Assembly (NCBI GenBank): GCA_030144725.1
Contig: JASKMD010000026.1
Span: 8,274,100-8,338,099, forward strand
Direction: 5' to 3'
DNA length: 64,000 nt
Origin: Haematococcus lacustris
Taxonomy: Eukaryota > Chlorophyta > Chlorophyceae > Chlamydomonadales > Haematococcaceae
A program made the position numbers and the translations under genes. This document shows positions 45,601 through 56,500 of the stretch, piece after piece. The notes under the pieces are model-generated. The model was not told where the DNA came from. It saw only the letters and a program-made list of their open reading frames with translations, and searched no databases. The first letter of the stretch is position 1; every line of letters starts with the position of its first letter.

Positions 45601-45771
45601 CTGGCAATGGCGCCAAAGTGGGTGAGGCAGCTGTCAGGCAGGGATGTGCAGACATACAAGTACAATGGATCACTCATGGGCACTGCTGAGGTGCTCAGAA
45701 ACCAACACTTCCTCCCACGCACGCACAGTTGAGCTGACACAAGTGGTGTGGAAGTCATCTACAAGCCAAGT

Positions 45772-46036
45772 CAGCACCTTGGCCTTCAACCTTGAGCCTT
45801 CATTGCAGTCGAACACACTAATTGTGAACCACTACAAAACAGTGTTTTTGTCTGTGTGGTGTTCCCATCGCATGGCATGCTCATGGCCTATACATGGCAT
45901 ACACATGGTCATGGTCGCCTACCACCTACAGCATTGCCTGACCCCTGTGACAGGGCTACACCGTAGAGTTGGCATGACAAAACATGCACTGATTGGAAGC
46001 TGATAGCAGCTTCAAGTGGGGGGGGGGGCACACACA
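45772..46036 (-). ncRNA. Candidate guide-RNA scaffold, minus-strand copy 3
   Basis: The tail downstream of the longest ORF has its hairpin at 45996-46013 and the same conserved blocks and end as the copies at 38.1 and 41.5 kb. It is the best place to look for a transcribed omega-RNA, because it sits with the most complete protein. Confidence 0.5.
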
Positions 46037-47168
46037 CTACTGTGCCACAGCAGGCTGCTGCTGCTGGGCCTTGGGTGGCTTGTCTCGCAGCCGCTTGTAG
46101 CCCAGGCCAGGGTACTCCTTGCCCTTGGCTGGCAGCTTCCCCTGCTCTGGCCAGTAGCACAGCTCCAGCGGGCGCCACTTGCTCTCCCCAATACGCTGCA
46201 TGTTCAGCGCTGCGTTGTAGTCCCTGTCCAGCCACCTGCCTGGCTGTGGTGCTGGCTTGGCTTTGACAGCCTTGCCCTTGGCCTTGTTGGGCTCAGCTGC
46301 CGGCTCAGCCTTGGTACGCTTGCTGCGCTTGGCTGGAGGGGGAGTGCTGGGCCCAGGCTCTGAGGCTGCTGCCTGTGTGGCTGCCTGGCTGCTGCGTGGG
46401 GCCTGTGGGGGCTTGCGGGGGGCCACTACTGGGCACCACATCATGCCCCGCACTGGCTGGTCACGCTGCTGGCTCCAGGCTGGGCGCAGCAGGCGTGGTT
46501 CCACCTGCCCTGCTGGGGGCTTCCAGCCTGCACGCCTGGTGGCCCTGCGCTTGTTCAGCTGCCTCTCACAGGGCTGCTGGCCATTCACAGCTGAGCTGAC
46601 TCGGCTGGTGCGGTGCTCATTCACTAGCACCACCCTACCCCGCCGCTGGTCTGTCCCCCTGGGCCTGCACACCACCTTGCAGCAGGCCCGCAGCACTGCA
46701 CCAGCACCCCACCCACCCCCAGTGCCAATGGTAGCAGCGCCAAAGAAGACCACCAGCTGCTTGGCACGCCCATGGCGCTCCATGGACACCTCAGCCATGT
46801 CCTCCTCCAACTGCAGCCATGCACACAAGGCACACACATGGTGGCTGACATGGTGTTACAATGTTAGGCATGGCACAGTCAGCTACTCTTCCCACCACCC
46901 TCCCCCTCTCAAACAGTTAGGCATGGCACAATCAACTATTCATGCTCACTTCATACCAACCCACCACCTCCCAGTCCCTGACCCTTCCTCTCTCCTACCC
47001 ACCCTCACCTTCTTGAAGAACTGCTCCATTGTCCGGTCCTGAGCTCCGTACAGTCTCAGCCGCTGCTCTGCCCACTTGGGGTCCAGGTACACCTCCCACA
47101 CCGCATCCCAGGTGGCCAGGGTGACGGTGATGTGCTTCAGCTGCGGGTTTGTTTGAGTTGCAAGCCAC
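46037..47168 (-). CDS. Fanzor (eukaryotic TnpB-like) nuclease, C-terminal half
   Basis: Two in-phase exons (47168-47009 and 46810-46037; entry phase 2, junction phase 0) give about 310 codons. Exon 1 has TWDAVWEVYLDPKWAEQRLR and YGAQDRTMEQFFKK. Exon 2 has LEEDMAEVS, KQLVVFFGAATIGT, VLRACCKVVCRPRG, VVLVNEHRTSRVSSAVNGQQ, RGMMWCP, a basic PPPAKRSKRTKAE linker, and GRWLDRDYNAALNMQR. This order is that of TnpB/Fanzor: the Glu of NEHRTS is the RuvC-II candidate, a zinc-ribbon region follows, and DRDYNAA is RuvC-III. The zinc-ribbon Cys pairs look reduced to single Cys. RuvC-I is not found. Another possible exon lies about 47360-47530 but phases do not join. Such proteins are RNA-guided DNA nucleases; activity of this copy is doubtful. 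Confidence 0.68.
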
Positions 47169-47174
47169 CTGCAG

Positions 47175-49185
47175 GAGTCACATGGAGTATGAGTGGTGCA
47201 GATGGTCCTGGCCTTTCTCTTGCGTGCAAAGCTGCTCCATGCTGTAATGCATGCACTGATCGGCTATCCCCACAGACGCATCTAGTCCAGGCCTCCTCCC
47301 TGCCCTAACAAGGCAGCTTCAGCTAGAAGGGGGCATCCTGCTCTTGCCTCCAGCACCTGCACTTGTCTGTTCCCTTGCAGGTGCAGCAGACGCCGCCCTA
47401 CTCCAGTGCACAGCAGAGAGGTGTACTGGACTGGATCCATGAGCGAGTGGCGGTTTCCACCCTGTGACATGGGGAATGCCTCTGCTGTGCTGGAACCTGG
47501 CAAGAAGCTGGGCTGTCAGGTGACGTGTGAGGTGTGTGAGGGGAGCTTGCCTGGTGTGGGAGCCCAAGCCTGGCAGCTCTGCTGGCGTGCATGGCTTGCT
47601 GCCTGGGCCTGGCTGAATAGGCAGCTCCAAGTACTTGGTTTTTAGACCTGGTACTTGCTCAGATGACCCTAGTTTGCTATTGTCAGGAAGCGTTGAATTT
47701 AAAACGGAGTAGGGATGAACCATGCTGGAGTCTCGCAGCGAGTCCTGACCTCACTGGTGTGGGTGTTGAGAGTGGCTGCCTGTAGGTTGCAGCTCTACAG
47801 CGCACACACCAGAAGGGGACCCTGGTGCCGTCCTTGAAAGATGTGTTGCGCAGGGGGAATGCAGTAAGAAACAAATGGTTGGGCTGCAATGCGGCCTATG
47901 TCAGCCCTTGCCATGTGAGAGGGAGATGCTCTCCACACTGGCAAAACACCACCCCATCTCTAAAGGGACCTGGTTTCGCCTTTATGTTGGTATGTGTTGC
48001 CCACTGAGCTGGTGAGTGAGGTGCTGGTTTAGCCTTGGTCGTGTGCCACGTCAGATTGCAGTGGTGTCCGCAGCCAATGGGGCCAGGGCCGTGGCTCTTC
48101 TTAGTGAGGATGTTCCTCCACACCCTATCTGCAAGGGCACCATGCTGAAGAAATACGCGCATGGACAGGACCTGTAGCTTTGGCAAGCAGCCTTGCAGCA
48201 GCGAGACGGGCACGATCACAGCAGACCTAGCCAAGCGTCTAAGCATGAGACAACAGCTGCCAGTTCTCCAGTTGTGCATCCAAAGCAGTCATCCTACTGT
48301 TGGCCTGCATGGACGCCCAGTGGTCCCCCGTGATGTTGAGACTCATGGCTGGAGGGGCAGCTTCCCGGGCAGGGTTGAGGGAACATATGTTTTTGGTATG
48401 CACACCATGTATTTCACTTTGATGTCCAGTAAGGCGCACGCGCATCTGCATGCGTGTTTGGTATTCGAGCTGGGTCACCAAGCAAGAAGAGGGTGAAGGC
48501 TCATTGGGACACATGCCAGACTTTGCATGAATCTTTGCATGAGTCTTTGCATTCAAACCAGTGATGAAGCAAATTCATGCCAGAACTACATGTTGTTTGC
48601 CACATGCCACTGGTCTGAGCAGGTAGGATAACATGTTTGTTGGTAGCTGGTGATATGTTGCAGGAAGTCGCAATGACGCACTAGGGTCATGAATCAAGGG
48701 TGGTGGCCTGTCTATGCTCCTCTGGGGCTGCTCAGCTTAGCGTTGGGTGGGCTGGGCTGGGCATGGGGTTTGTAGCTGTCAAGGGTGCCCCGGATATGAA
48801 GTGGTAGAGGTGGAGGGAGAGTACCCACAGGCCCGCACCCTTACAGGAGATGTTTTACGTAGGAAGGAGTGGTATAATTGTCTGTGCTGCTGGACTGAGC
48901 ATCCGCTGTTGAGCTACGTAAAACCTTTTGAAGGGTTGCATGCAAGCATTGAGTTGGCTGATCCAGTCAACTAGCCCCAATGAACCAAACCGTCAGTAAA
49001 GCATCATCAATGCTGAAGTTGGCGGCCATCTTCGGAAAGGTTTGCATGAAGATTTTGCAAAGGAATTACGCAGGAACTCGCAGCGTAGCCTTCTGCCACG
49101 CCATACAGGTATGTTGTACATATCAGCCAGGAGCATCCAGGAGCATGTTGCAGCCAACAGCCTTTGCTAGCCAAAAGCCTCATTG
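47175..49185. other. Unresolved repeat-rich stretch before the gap
   Basis: Contents seen: a possible extra minus-strand nuclease exon (about 47360-47530); the dispersed repeat at 47785-48080; and a block at about 48190-48235 (GCAGCAGCGAGACGGGCA) that matches 39109-39155 beside another element end. There is also a 43-codon plus-strand frame at 48980-49108 ending at a GTATGT donor, whose neighbours fall in the gap. None is secure as a gene. Confidence 0.4.
47785..48080. repeat. Dispersed repeat, partner at 22128-22330
   Basis: It shares the ordered blocks listed for 22128-22330, and carries additional sequence before the TTAGCCTTGGTCGTGTG block. Confidence 0.65.
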
Positions 49186-49685
49186 NNNNNNNNNNNNNNN
49201 NNNNNNNNNNNNNNNNNNNNNNNNNNNNNNNNNNNNNNNNNNNNNNNNNNNNNNNNNNNNNNNNNNNNNNNNNNNNNNNNNNNNNNNNNNNNNNNNNNNN
49301 NNNNNNNNNNNNNNNNNNNNNNNNNNNNNNNNNNNNNNNNNNNNNNNNNNNNNNNNNNNNNNNNNNNNNNNNNNNNNNNNNNNNNNNNNNNNNNNNNNNN
49401 NNNNNNNNNNNNNNNNNNNNNNNNNNNNNNNNNNNNNNNNNNNNNNNNNNNNNNNNNNNNNNNNNNNNNNNNNNNNNNNNNNNNNNNNNNNNNNNNNNNN
49501 NNNNNNNNNNNNNNNNNNNNNNNNNNNNNNNNNNNNNNNNNNNNNNNNNNNNNNNNNNNNNNNNNNNNNNNNNNNNNNNNNNNNNNNNNNNNNNNNNNNN
49601 NNNNNNNNNNNNNNNNNNNNNNNNNNNNNNNNNNNNNNNNNNNNNNNNNNNNNNNNNNNNNNNNNNNNNNNNNNNNNNNNNNNNN
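49186..49685. other. Assembly gap, 500 N
   Basis: Exactly 500 N, a conventional placeholder, so the true size is unknown. It probably hides the 3' exons of NAA20. Confidence 1.
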
Positions 49686-49790
49686 TATGCCTAGGAGCAG
49701 CAGCCCGCAGCACTATCCAGGCCCTGTTGAGCACTATTGTAGCCGTGCCAATGTTGAATACTGGAACATGAAGCACGCACCCAAACTCAC

Positions 49791-50085
49791 AGTGACCGCT
49801 GTCACGTGCCCATGCCACAGCTCGCCCTTGCCTTCAGCCTTTCCAAGGATGTAGGCCATGAGCTGCTGACCAGGCCCCTCCGCAACCTGCAGCAAGCTGG
49901 GCTCGCTGGTGGGTTCAGGCTGGTGGCCGCTGCAGCAGGCTGAAGCTGAACACCTGACAGTACTCCGGCCAGCGAGCCAAGTATAACAGATAGAAGGGCA
50001 AGTTGTATGTCTCTGTCAGCACGTCCAGGTTCACGTTGTTGAAGTTAAAGAGGTCGTCGCACGTGAAGCGGCGGATCGTGGTCAT
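49791..50085 (-). CDS. NAA20: N-terminal acetyltransferase B catalytic subunit NAA20, 5' part
   Basis: Two exons, 50085-49954 (44 codons) and 49886-49791 (32 codons), join in phase 0 and end at a GTGAGT donor. The start MTTIRRFTCDDLFNFNNVNL and PFYLLYLARWPEYCQ are nearly diagnostic of NAA20. Next comes QLMAYILGKAEG and WHGHVTAVT, the first part of the GNAT fold. NatB acetylates nascent proteins starting Met-Asp/Glu/Asn/Gln on the ribosome. The acetyl-CoA-binding loop (RxxGxA) and the C-terminal half are absent because the 500-N gap begins about 105 bp later. The known part shows no disruption, so the gene is probably intact in the genome. An upstream in-frame extension (to 50196) was rejected in favour of the conserved MTT start. 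Confidence 0.92.
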
Positions 50086-50570
50086 GAGAACTTTGCACTG
50101 CCGTGCGCGATGCTCTTTTTGGCGGATGTACTTGAACACGGCACCCCACACAATATCATCTTCAATGAACAGCATGTTGCAAAGGTTCTTTGCCATGGGC
50201 TGATGGGCTTTGCTGGAGGCCGCAAATGGTCCTTACCTATTATAAGGTGCCTCTGCTTAGGTTGTTTCCTCATCCAAGCTTCACCTTCTCAGATGGCTTT
50301 CAAGAGCCACCTCTTTCGCCACATCTGTATTCATCCAGCCAGACTGACACTATCCAGCGCTGCTGCCCTGGGCATCACTCCCCCCCCCACCCATGTCACC
50401 CACCAGGATCGTTTGAAACATAGTCTACGTCGTGTACGATTACGACGTAACGCGGCACGGTGGTGTAAGCCGCCAGCCCGAGGTGCTAGAAGACAGCGTC
50501 GAAGGCGACGAGGACCAGGAGACATTGGAGCCTGCTGCGCGTGCTATGTGCTTCCGCACCTTCCTAGCTT
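50086..50570. promoter_or_regulatory. Divergent promoter region, NAA20 and kelch gene
   Basis: This 485-bp spacer lies between divergent start codons. It probably carries both promoters and 5'UTRs. A frame at 50432-50560 with an acidic VEGDEDQE segment has no splice support. Confidence 0.4.
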
Positions 50571-53500
50571 ATGAGCCGCTGGAGGCAGCTCACAAGCACG
50601 CGTGGGGGCGAGCCGGGCCTGGTTCTGACCCGAGCTAGCCACAGCGCCACAGCGGTCGGCACCCTCATCTATGTTATCGGTGGTAGGAAGGGGTGAGCTG
50701 CTGACTAGACTAGAGGCTGCAGTGCTGACACGCCTCTGTAAGCTCATCCCACTGCCTGCCTGCTGTGCGCCCTGCACCCTGCACGCTGTGCTGTGCTGCC
50801 CATGGTGCCCAGGTCCACCTTCTTCCATGACTGCATCCGCTACGACACCGTGCAGCAGCAATGGCAGCGCGTGTTCAGCCACCTGCCGTTTGAGGCGCGA
50901 GCAAACCACCATGCAGTGCAAGTGGGGAGCAGCATCTGGGTGTTTGGCGGGGCCAGCAAGACCACCGTGCACGCCGACTGCTGGACGCTGGACGTCAACA
51001 CCCTGGTCTGGTCCCAGGCCAGCCTGGGGTGCGTGTTTGTGGCCCTGCCTGTATAGTGCATGGCACAAAGTCTCAGGTCAAAAGGGGTGGAGCAGGTTGA
51101 GGTGCTCAGCAGTGCACAGTGCCATCATAGCCCTGAACCAGGGTTTGGCAGTGTGGTGTCATTGTAGCCTAAACCCCAGGGAGTCTGCACCTGCCGCAGC
51201 ATGCAGCTGACTGGCTGTGAAGGCACCCGGCACCTCATCAAGCCCGGCCTAATACTGCATGGCTGGTGACATGGTGGCACGCATGGCACACTGCTATGGT
51301 CGAGCTTGCAACCTCATACCACACTTCATTCTTCCTCGCTCTCAGCCCTAATCAGCTCCCTCACTCCCTCTTCTGTCCCCCCTCACACCCACATCACACT
51401 CCCTCTCCCCACACCCACATCACACTCCCTCTTCCCCACACCCACCTCAGTGCCTCCCACCCACACCCACAGGGGCAAGCCGGAGCTGCTGGGAAGGTGT
51501 GCTGCGGGGGTAGCCCTGCACCCTACCCAGCCGCACCAGATCCTCATGTTCGGTGGCTACGGGATCTCCAGCCCCACCAGCCCGGAGTTCAACCACTTCA
51601 ACGACCTGGTGGTGATTGACACGGCCAGGTGGGCCAGCAGGGCGGCGCAGCCCCTGACGACTGCTGTGCAGGGCAGGGCTCGCAGGGCCGCGGGGCAGCA
51701 GGCGGCAGGAGCAGCGGTCGGCAGTCCACCCACTGGGGCAGGCAGGGGCCACGGGGGCAGGAGAGGGGGGTGGGGGGGCAATAGATCCTGCACGTGCTGT
51801 TCATGCAATCGCAACCTTCCATGGGGATGCATGGGACAACAGTGAGGGCTGAAGCGATGTCCTGTTGCAAAGCAATGTGATGAAACGCCTTAGCCACTGC
51901 TCCTTGCCTTAGTCTGGGCTGTGACCCAGGCCCTGGCATGGGGGGGTGTGCAGTGAGGGTGGAGGGGTCCTGGTCATGCAAGCAATGGCTGGCCCTGGCC
52001 CTGGCCTTGATCCCTCTAGCAGGTCCCGCCACAGCAGTCTGCTGCCCTGACCCTAGCCTGCCGCTAGCCCTGGCCCTGGCCCCCTGAGCTCTAGTAGGCC
52101 CTGGGCCCTGGCCCTGGGCCCCTGGCCCTGGCCCCTTAGGTCAGCAGGTCAGTAGGTCAGGTAGGTTTGCTGTGTGCTGTGGCTGGCCCTGGCCTTGGCA
52201 TTCAGGCTCTTAGCATCTCAGGGGCCACAGCAGCCTCTGTGCCCTGGGCCGGCTGCAGGATGCAAGTGGACGAGGTGGCGGTGGCGGGCAGGCTGCCGAA
52301 CCCTCGCTGCTTCCACACTTTTACCGCAATAGGCAACAGGTGTGATACCTCCTGATCTCACTCCTTCCCTCACTTGCTTTTTTCCCTAACGCAGGATCCT
52401 CATGAACAGCCAGTCCAGCTTCCTCCCGCCTGCCCTGATTTTGACCAGCAATTGTAGCTGCTGTCGCACCCGCCCTGCTCCTCCCTAACCTTGAGAAGCC
52501 AGTGAGCAGCTTAGGGCGCTGAGTAGTATGATTGTGTGACCAGAGTTTGGGGAGTGCCTGAGCTGCTGGGTAGTGCTTCAAGGCAGGACAGCTGCAGGCA
52601 ACAGGCTGGGCGGCCTCACCTCCACAGCCTAACCAGCCTGAGCAGGCTTGGTGGGCAGGGAAGTGAGGTGGGCAGGGGGGTGAGCTGAGCAGGGAGCTGC
52701 CTGGCCTCTGGTGACGCTGTGCAAGTGCCACTGATGGGCCAGCAGGCGGCCTTGGGGGACCACAGCCTGCTGCCCTGCTGCTCCCCTGCCGCCCCCCTAT
52801 TGCCCTCCTGCTGCTCCCCTGCCGCCCCCCTATTGCCCCCCTGCTGCTCCCCTGCCGCCCCCCTATTGCCCCCCTGCTGCTCCCCTGCCGCCCCCCTATT
52901 GCCCCCCTGCTGCTCCCCTGCCGCCCCCTGCTGTCCCCCCACTGGACCCAGGTGCTATGTGGTGGGTGGCAAACGGATCAATGAGGGCCCCATGCGGGGG
53001 CGCAACGTGTTGGCCGTGCTGGACACCTGGAGCGGCTGCTGGCTGGAGCCTCTGGTCAGCGGGCCAATGCCTGAGGTCCTGTCCAGCCACCAGGTCAGGC
53101 GAGACAGGGGCGGGGCGGAGCGGGGCGGGGCGGGGCGGGGCGGTGGGGGGCGGGGAAGTCATAGGGCAGGGGCACGCAGCCTAGCCTGCCAGCCAGCTTG
53201 CCAGGTGCCAGGTCCGCCTGGTGTGAAGCGCTGCGGGGCTGCCCCTACCCACGCCCGCCCTTGCCTGCCCCTGCCTTGACCCCCTGGCCTGGGCCCTGCG
53301 ACCTGCCAGGTCAGGTCCCCTGTGCCGCTCAATCAGCCAGCCCAGATGTGAGACCTCCCCTGCCCCCGCCCCCAGCCCCCTGCCCCCAGCCCACCAAGCA
53401 TTTCCAACCCCCTCCTCACCCCCCGCCCCCTGGCCACCCCCATCATCCCCAGCCCCCTCCTCTCCCCCATGGACCCTGCCCCTGCCTGGCACCAGGCCGT

Positions 53501-56500
53501 GGCGCTAGGCAGCCGGCTGATCATCACTGGCGGCCTGGTGGACAACGGCGACGGCTCCCTACCCTGCAGCAGCCAGGACCTGGTGATCACACTGCGCGTC
53601 ACACAGCCCCAGCGGACCGCACCCGGCTCAGCCGCCGCCACCGCTGTGCATCAGCCCCACCTAGTGTGGGCGCATGACGACAGGCCGGATGCCAGCGGTG
53701 ACACGGACCATCCCCAGGGTGAGTGGGGCAGTAGTGTGAGTAGGGTTAGTAGGGTGCAGTAGTGTGAGTAGTGTGAGTAGGGGCAGTGTGGCCCCTTAGG
53801 GCTGCCAGCGGGCTGCCTGTGGCGCACCCCTGAGCCACCCTGCCTGCCCTGCCTCCCTGTCACCCCTTCTCCTGGCGCTCAACTGCTGCCCCTCACCTCC
53901 ACTGGGGTCTCCCTCTCATGCCTGTCTAGGCACTGCTGTTGGGCTGCTGGGGGCTGCTGTATTCAGTGCTTGTTGACGCTCAGCTAGGTTTCTCGGCTTG
54001 CCTGCTGCCTGCTGTCCTGCCTAGACTGCCTAGTGGCAGCCGGGGCCAGGATGGCTGACACGGGCTGCCTGGCCGCCGCCTCGCAATCCAATCAGTCAGG
54101 CCTGCCCGCCCCCCCTCCACCCACACTCTGCTGCCCCCCTCCCTCCCACTCCACAACCCCCCCACTTCCTACCTCACCAGCCCCCTCCACCAGCTGCAGC
54201 CTGGTTACAAACCAGGTGTACAAACCTGCACCTTCCCACTGCCCTAGCTGCCCCCTCACTCCGTCCCTTAGCCTATGGACAGCTGCAGTAGGGACACCCC
54301 CCTTTACCTGGCCCCGCCCAATAAGAGCGGCTGCAGGGGCACCCCCACACCTGCCCTAATCCTGCCCTGCCCTGCCCTGCCCTGCCCCGCCCCTCCACCG
54401 TATGAGCCCCATGCAGGTCGAGGTGCCCACAGCTGTGTGTTGATCGACCGCTGCCTGTACCTGTACGGAGGCTACACGGCCGGCCGCGTCTTCCTGCCTG
54501 AGGTGCTGGCCCTGGACCTGGGGCCTGACCCCTCCCCCCAGCAGCAGCAGCAGCAGCAGGTGGCTGGGGGGGCGGCAGACCAGGAGGGGGGGGCGGCAGC
54601 AGGCTGGAGCAGCAACAGCAGCAGCAAGGTGGCAGTGGCCATGGGGCCAGTTGAGGGACCAGCGGGGCAGAGTAGGGTGGGGGTGGGCCCAGGGGCTGGG
54701 GGGGAGGGGGGCCAGGGCACACTCAGGCGGTCAGGGCCAAGGTCGGGGCCAGGTGCAGGAGCAGATGGCACGCCTGGGAGGGCAGCGCTGGGGCAAGGGG
54801 TGCAAAGGGGTCAGCCTGGGGCAAGGCCAGGCGCAGAAGCAGGTGGGCAGCAGCAGGCCCCCCAAGCAGCTGCCACCACCCCTACCACAGCCAGGCTGGG
54901 GGCAGGGGCAGGGGCAGGTGCGCAGCCAGGGCAGCGGCCTGCTGTCGGGCAGGAGGTGGGGAACAAGCGCTTGCGCAGTCCCAGCCCCTCTGGCCGGGCT
55001 GCTGCTGCTGCTGGCCCCCCTGAGCATGGTGAGCGGCCTAGTGGGGGTGGAGGCAGGCCCCCCGGTGTGAGCCCCACCAGGGCCCGGCCCCCCTCCCCTG
55101 ACTGGCTCAGCACCAGGACCCGGCAGCGGGGCAGGCTGGAGGGCACCAGCAGCCCCCCTGGGGCGCAGCAGCCGCAGGGTCAGGGCCAGGCCCAAGGCCA
55201 GGGGCAGGGCCAGGGCCAGGGCCAGGGGCGCGCAGCAGGGCACAAGGTCCCGCCCACTGCCGACCGTGTTGCTGGAGCATCAGGCCAGGCTGCGCCCCCT
55301 CTGTCCCCCCAGGGTCACCTGTCCACCGCCACCGCCACCACCGCCATGGGCTGCGTCACCATCACGGCCGCACTCCAGCCTGACGGCCAGGCGGCTGGGG
55401 TCAGGGGCACCCTCTCCCCCCTGGCTCCGGGCAGAGGAGCAGCAGCAGCAGCAGCAGCAGCAGCCATGCCGCCCGATGCACGGGGCAGCGGTGGGGCTGG
55501 CTGGCAAAGCAAGGGGGCGGGGGGAGCCGGGGGGCCAGTGGCGGGGCGGGGCAGTGGGGGCGGCACGGCTGGGGTGGGGGCGGGGCCCAGTGGGGCGCCA
55601 CCTGCCCACCCCGGCCGCAAGTCCGGGCCGCGGTCAGGTGGTGTGGGGGGCCTGGGGTCAGGCGCCAGCACCCTGGTGGCCGGCACCCCCCAGAGCCCCG
55701 CCGACAGGTCCTGGACAGCCAACGGCGGCCTAGTGCAGGGGCGGGGCCCAGGCCCCCTGGCATTCAGCTCAGGCACAGCAGCAGCCGTCCCAGCCACAGC
55801 CGCCGGGGGGGGGTGGGCTAGCCCCTCCGGCCCTGGGTCTGGGCGGGGGGCCGGGGGGGGGGGCTGCCATGCCAGCCCCAGAGCCTCTGGCGCCCAGGGG
55901 CTGGCCGGGCACCAGGGTCAGGGTCAGGGTGTGGGGTCAGGGGGGGGGCAGCAGGGGCAGGGGCTGGGCCAGGTGCAGGGTCAGGGTCAGGGTGATGTCT
56001 ACGCTGAGGGGTACTACCAGGGGCAGGCTGCTGCCCAGGGCCAGGCGGTGCAGGCCCAGCAGCAGCAGTGGGCGCTGCAGATGGAGCTGCAGGCGTTCCA
56101 TGCTCACATAGTGGACACGCTGCAGGTAGGGGGCACGAGGGGGGGGTGGGGGGTGGGGAAGGGGGGCATTGGAGGGGGGACGGGGAGGAGGGGGGGCTGG
56201 AGGGTGGTGATTAGGGGTGATGAGGTGTGATGTGATTGCAGTGTTGTGGGTCAACAAGGACTGGTGTTTGCAGGGTCAGGGGCAGGGTGAGGGAGGAGGG
56301 TGAGGGGGTGAGGAAAAGTGGAAAAGATGAGTGGTGTGAAGAGTGGTAGGGGGTGAGGGAGGGCACTGATTTGTGGTGGTGGTTAGGTGGCTGTGCCACC
56401 AGGTGGTGTCTGTTAGCAGTGGCAGGCTGAGCGGGGGGCAAAGGGGGAAGGGGTGCCACAAGCAGCACTTCCAGGTGACGCAAAGGATGTTCTGCTTGTC

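Larger units (their letters stand above)
45772..47174 (-). mobile_element. Longest Fanzor-like element copy (5' end unresolved)
   Basis: The low end is CAGCACCTTGGCC as in the two shorter elements. The conserved tail occupies 45772-46036 and the longest coding part 46037-47168. Unlike the shorter elements, the sequence above 46430 encodes nuclease domain instead of the 38.76-39.1 kb type 5' segment. The upper boundary is unknown and may reach 47.7-48.1 kb, where a repeat shared with the 22.1 kb region lies. Confidence 0.65.

Noticed and set aside
47319..47723. 134-codon minus-strand frame above the Fanzor-like exons
   Set aside because: Part of it may overlap a real exon (about 47360-47530), but the phase does not join the exon at 47168, so it was not added to the model.
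49180..49854. Open frames across the N run
   Set aside because: They are artefacts of N being read through.
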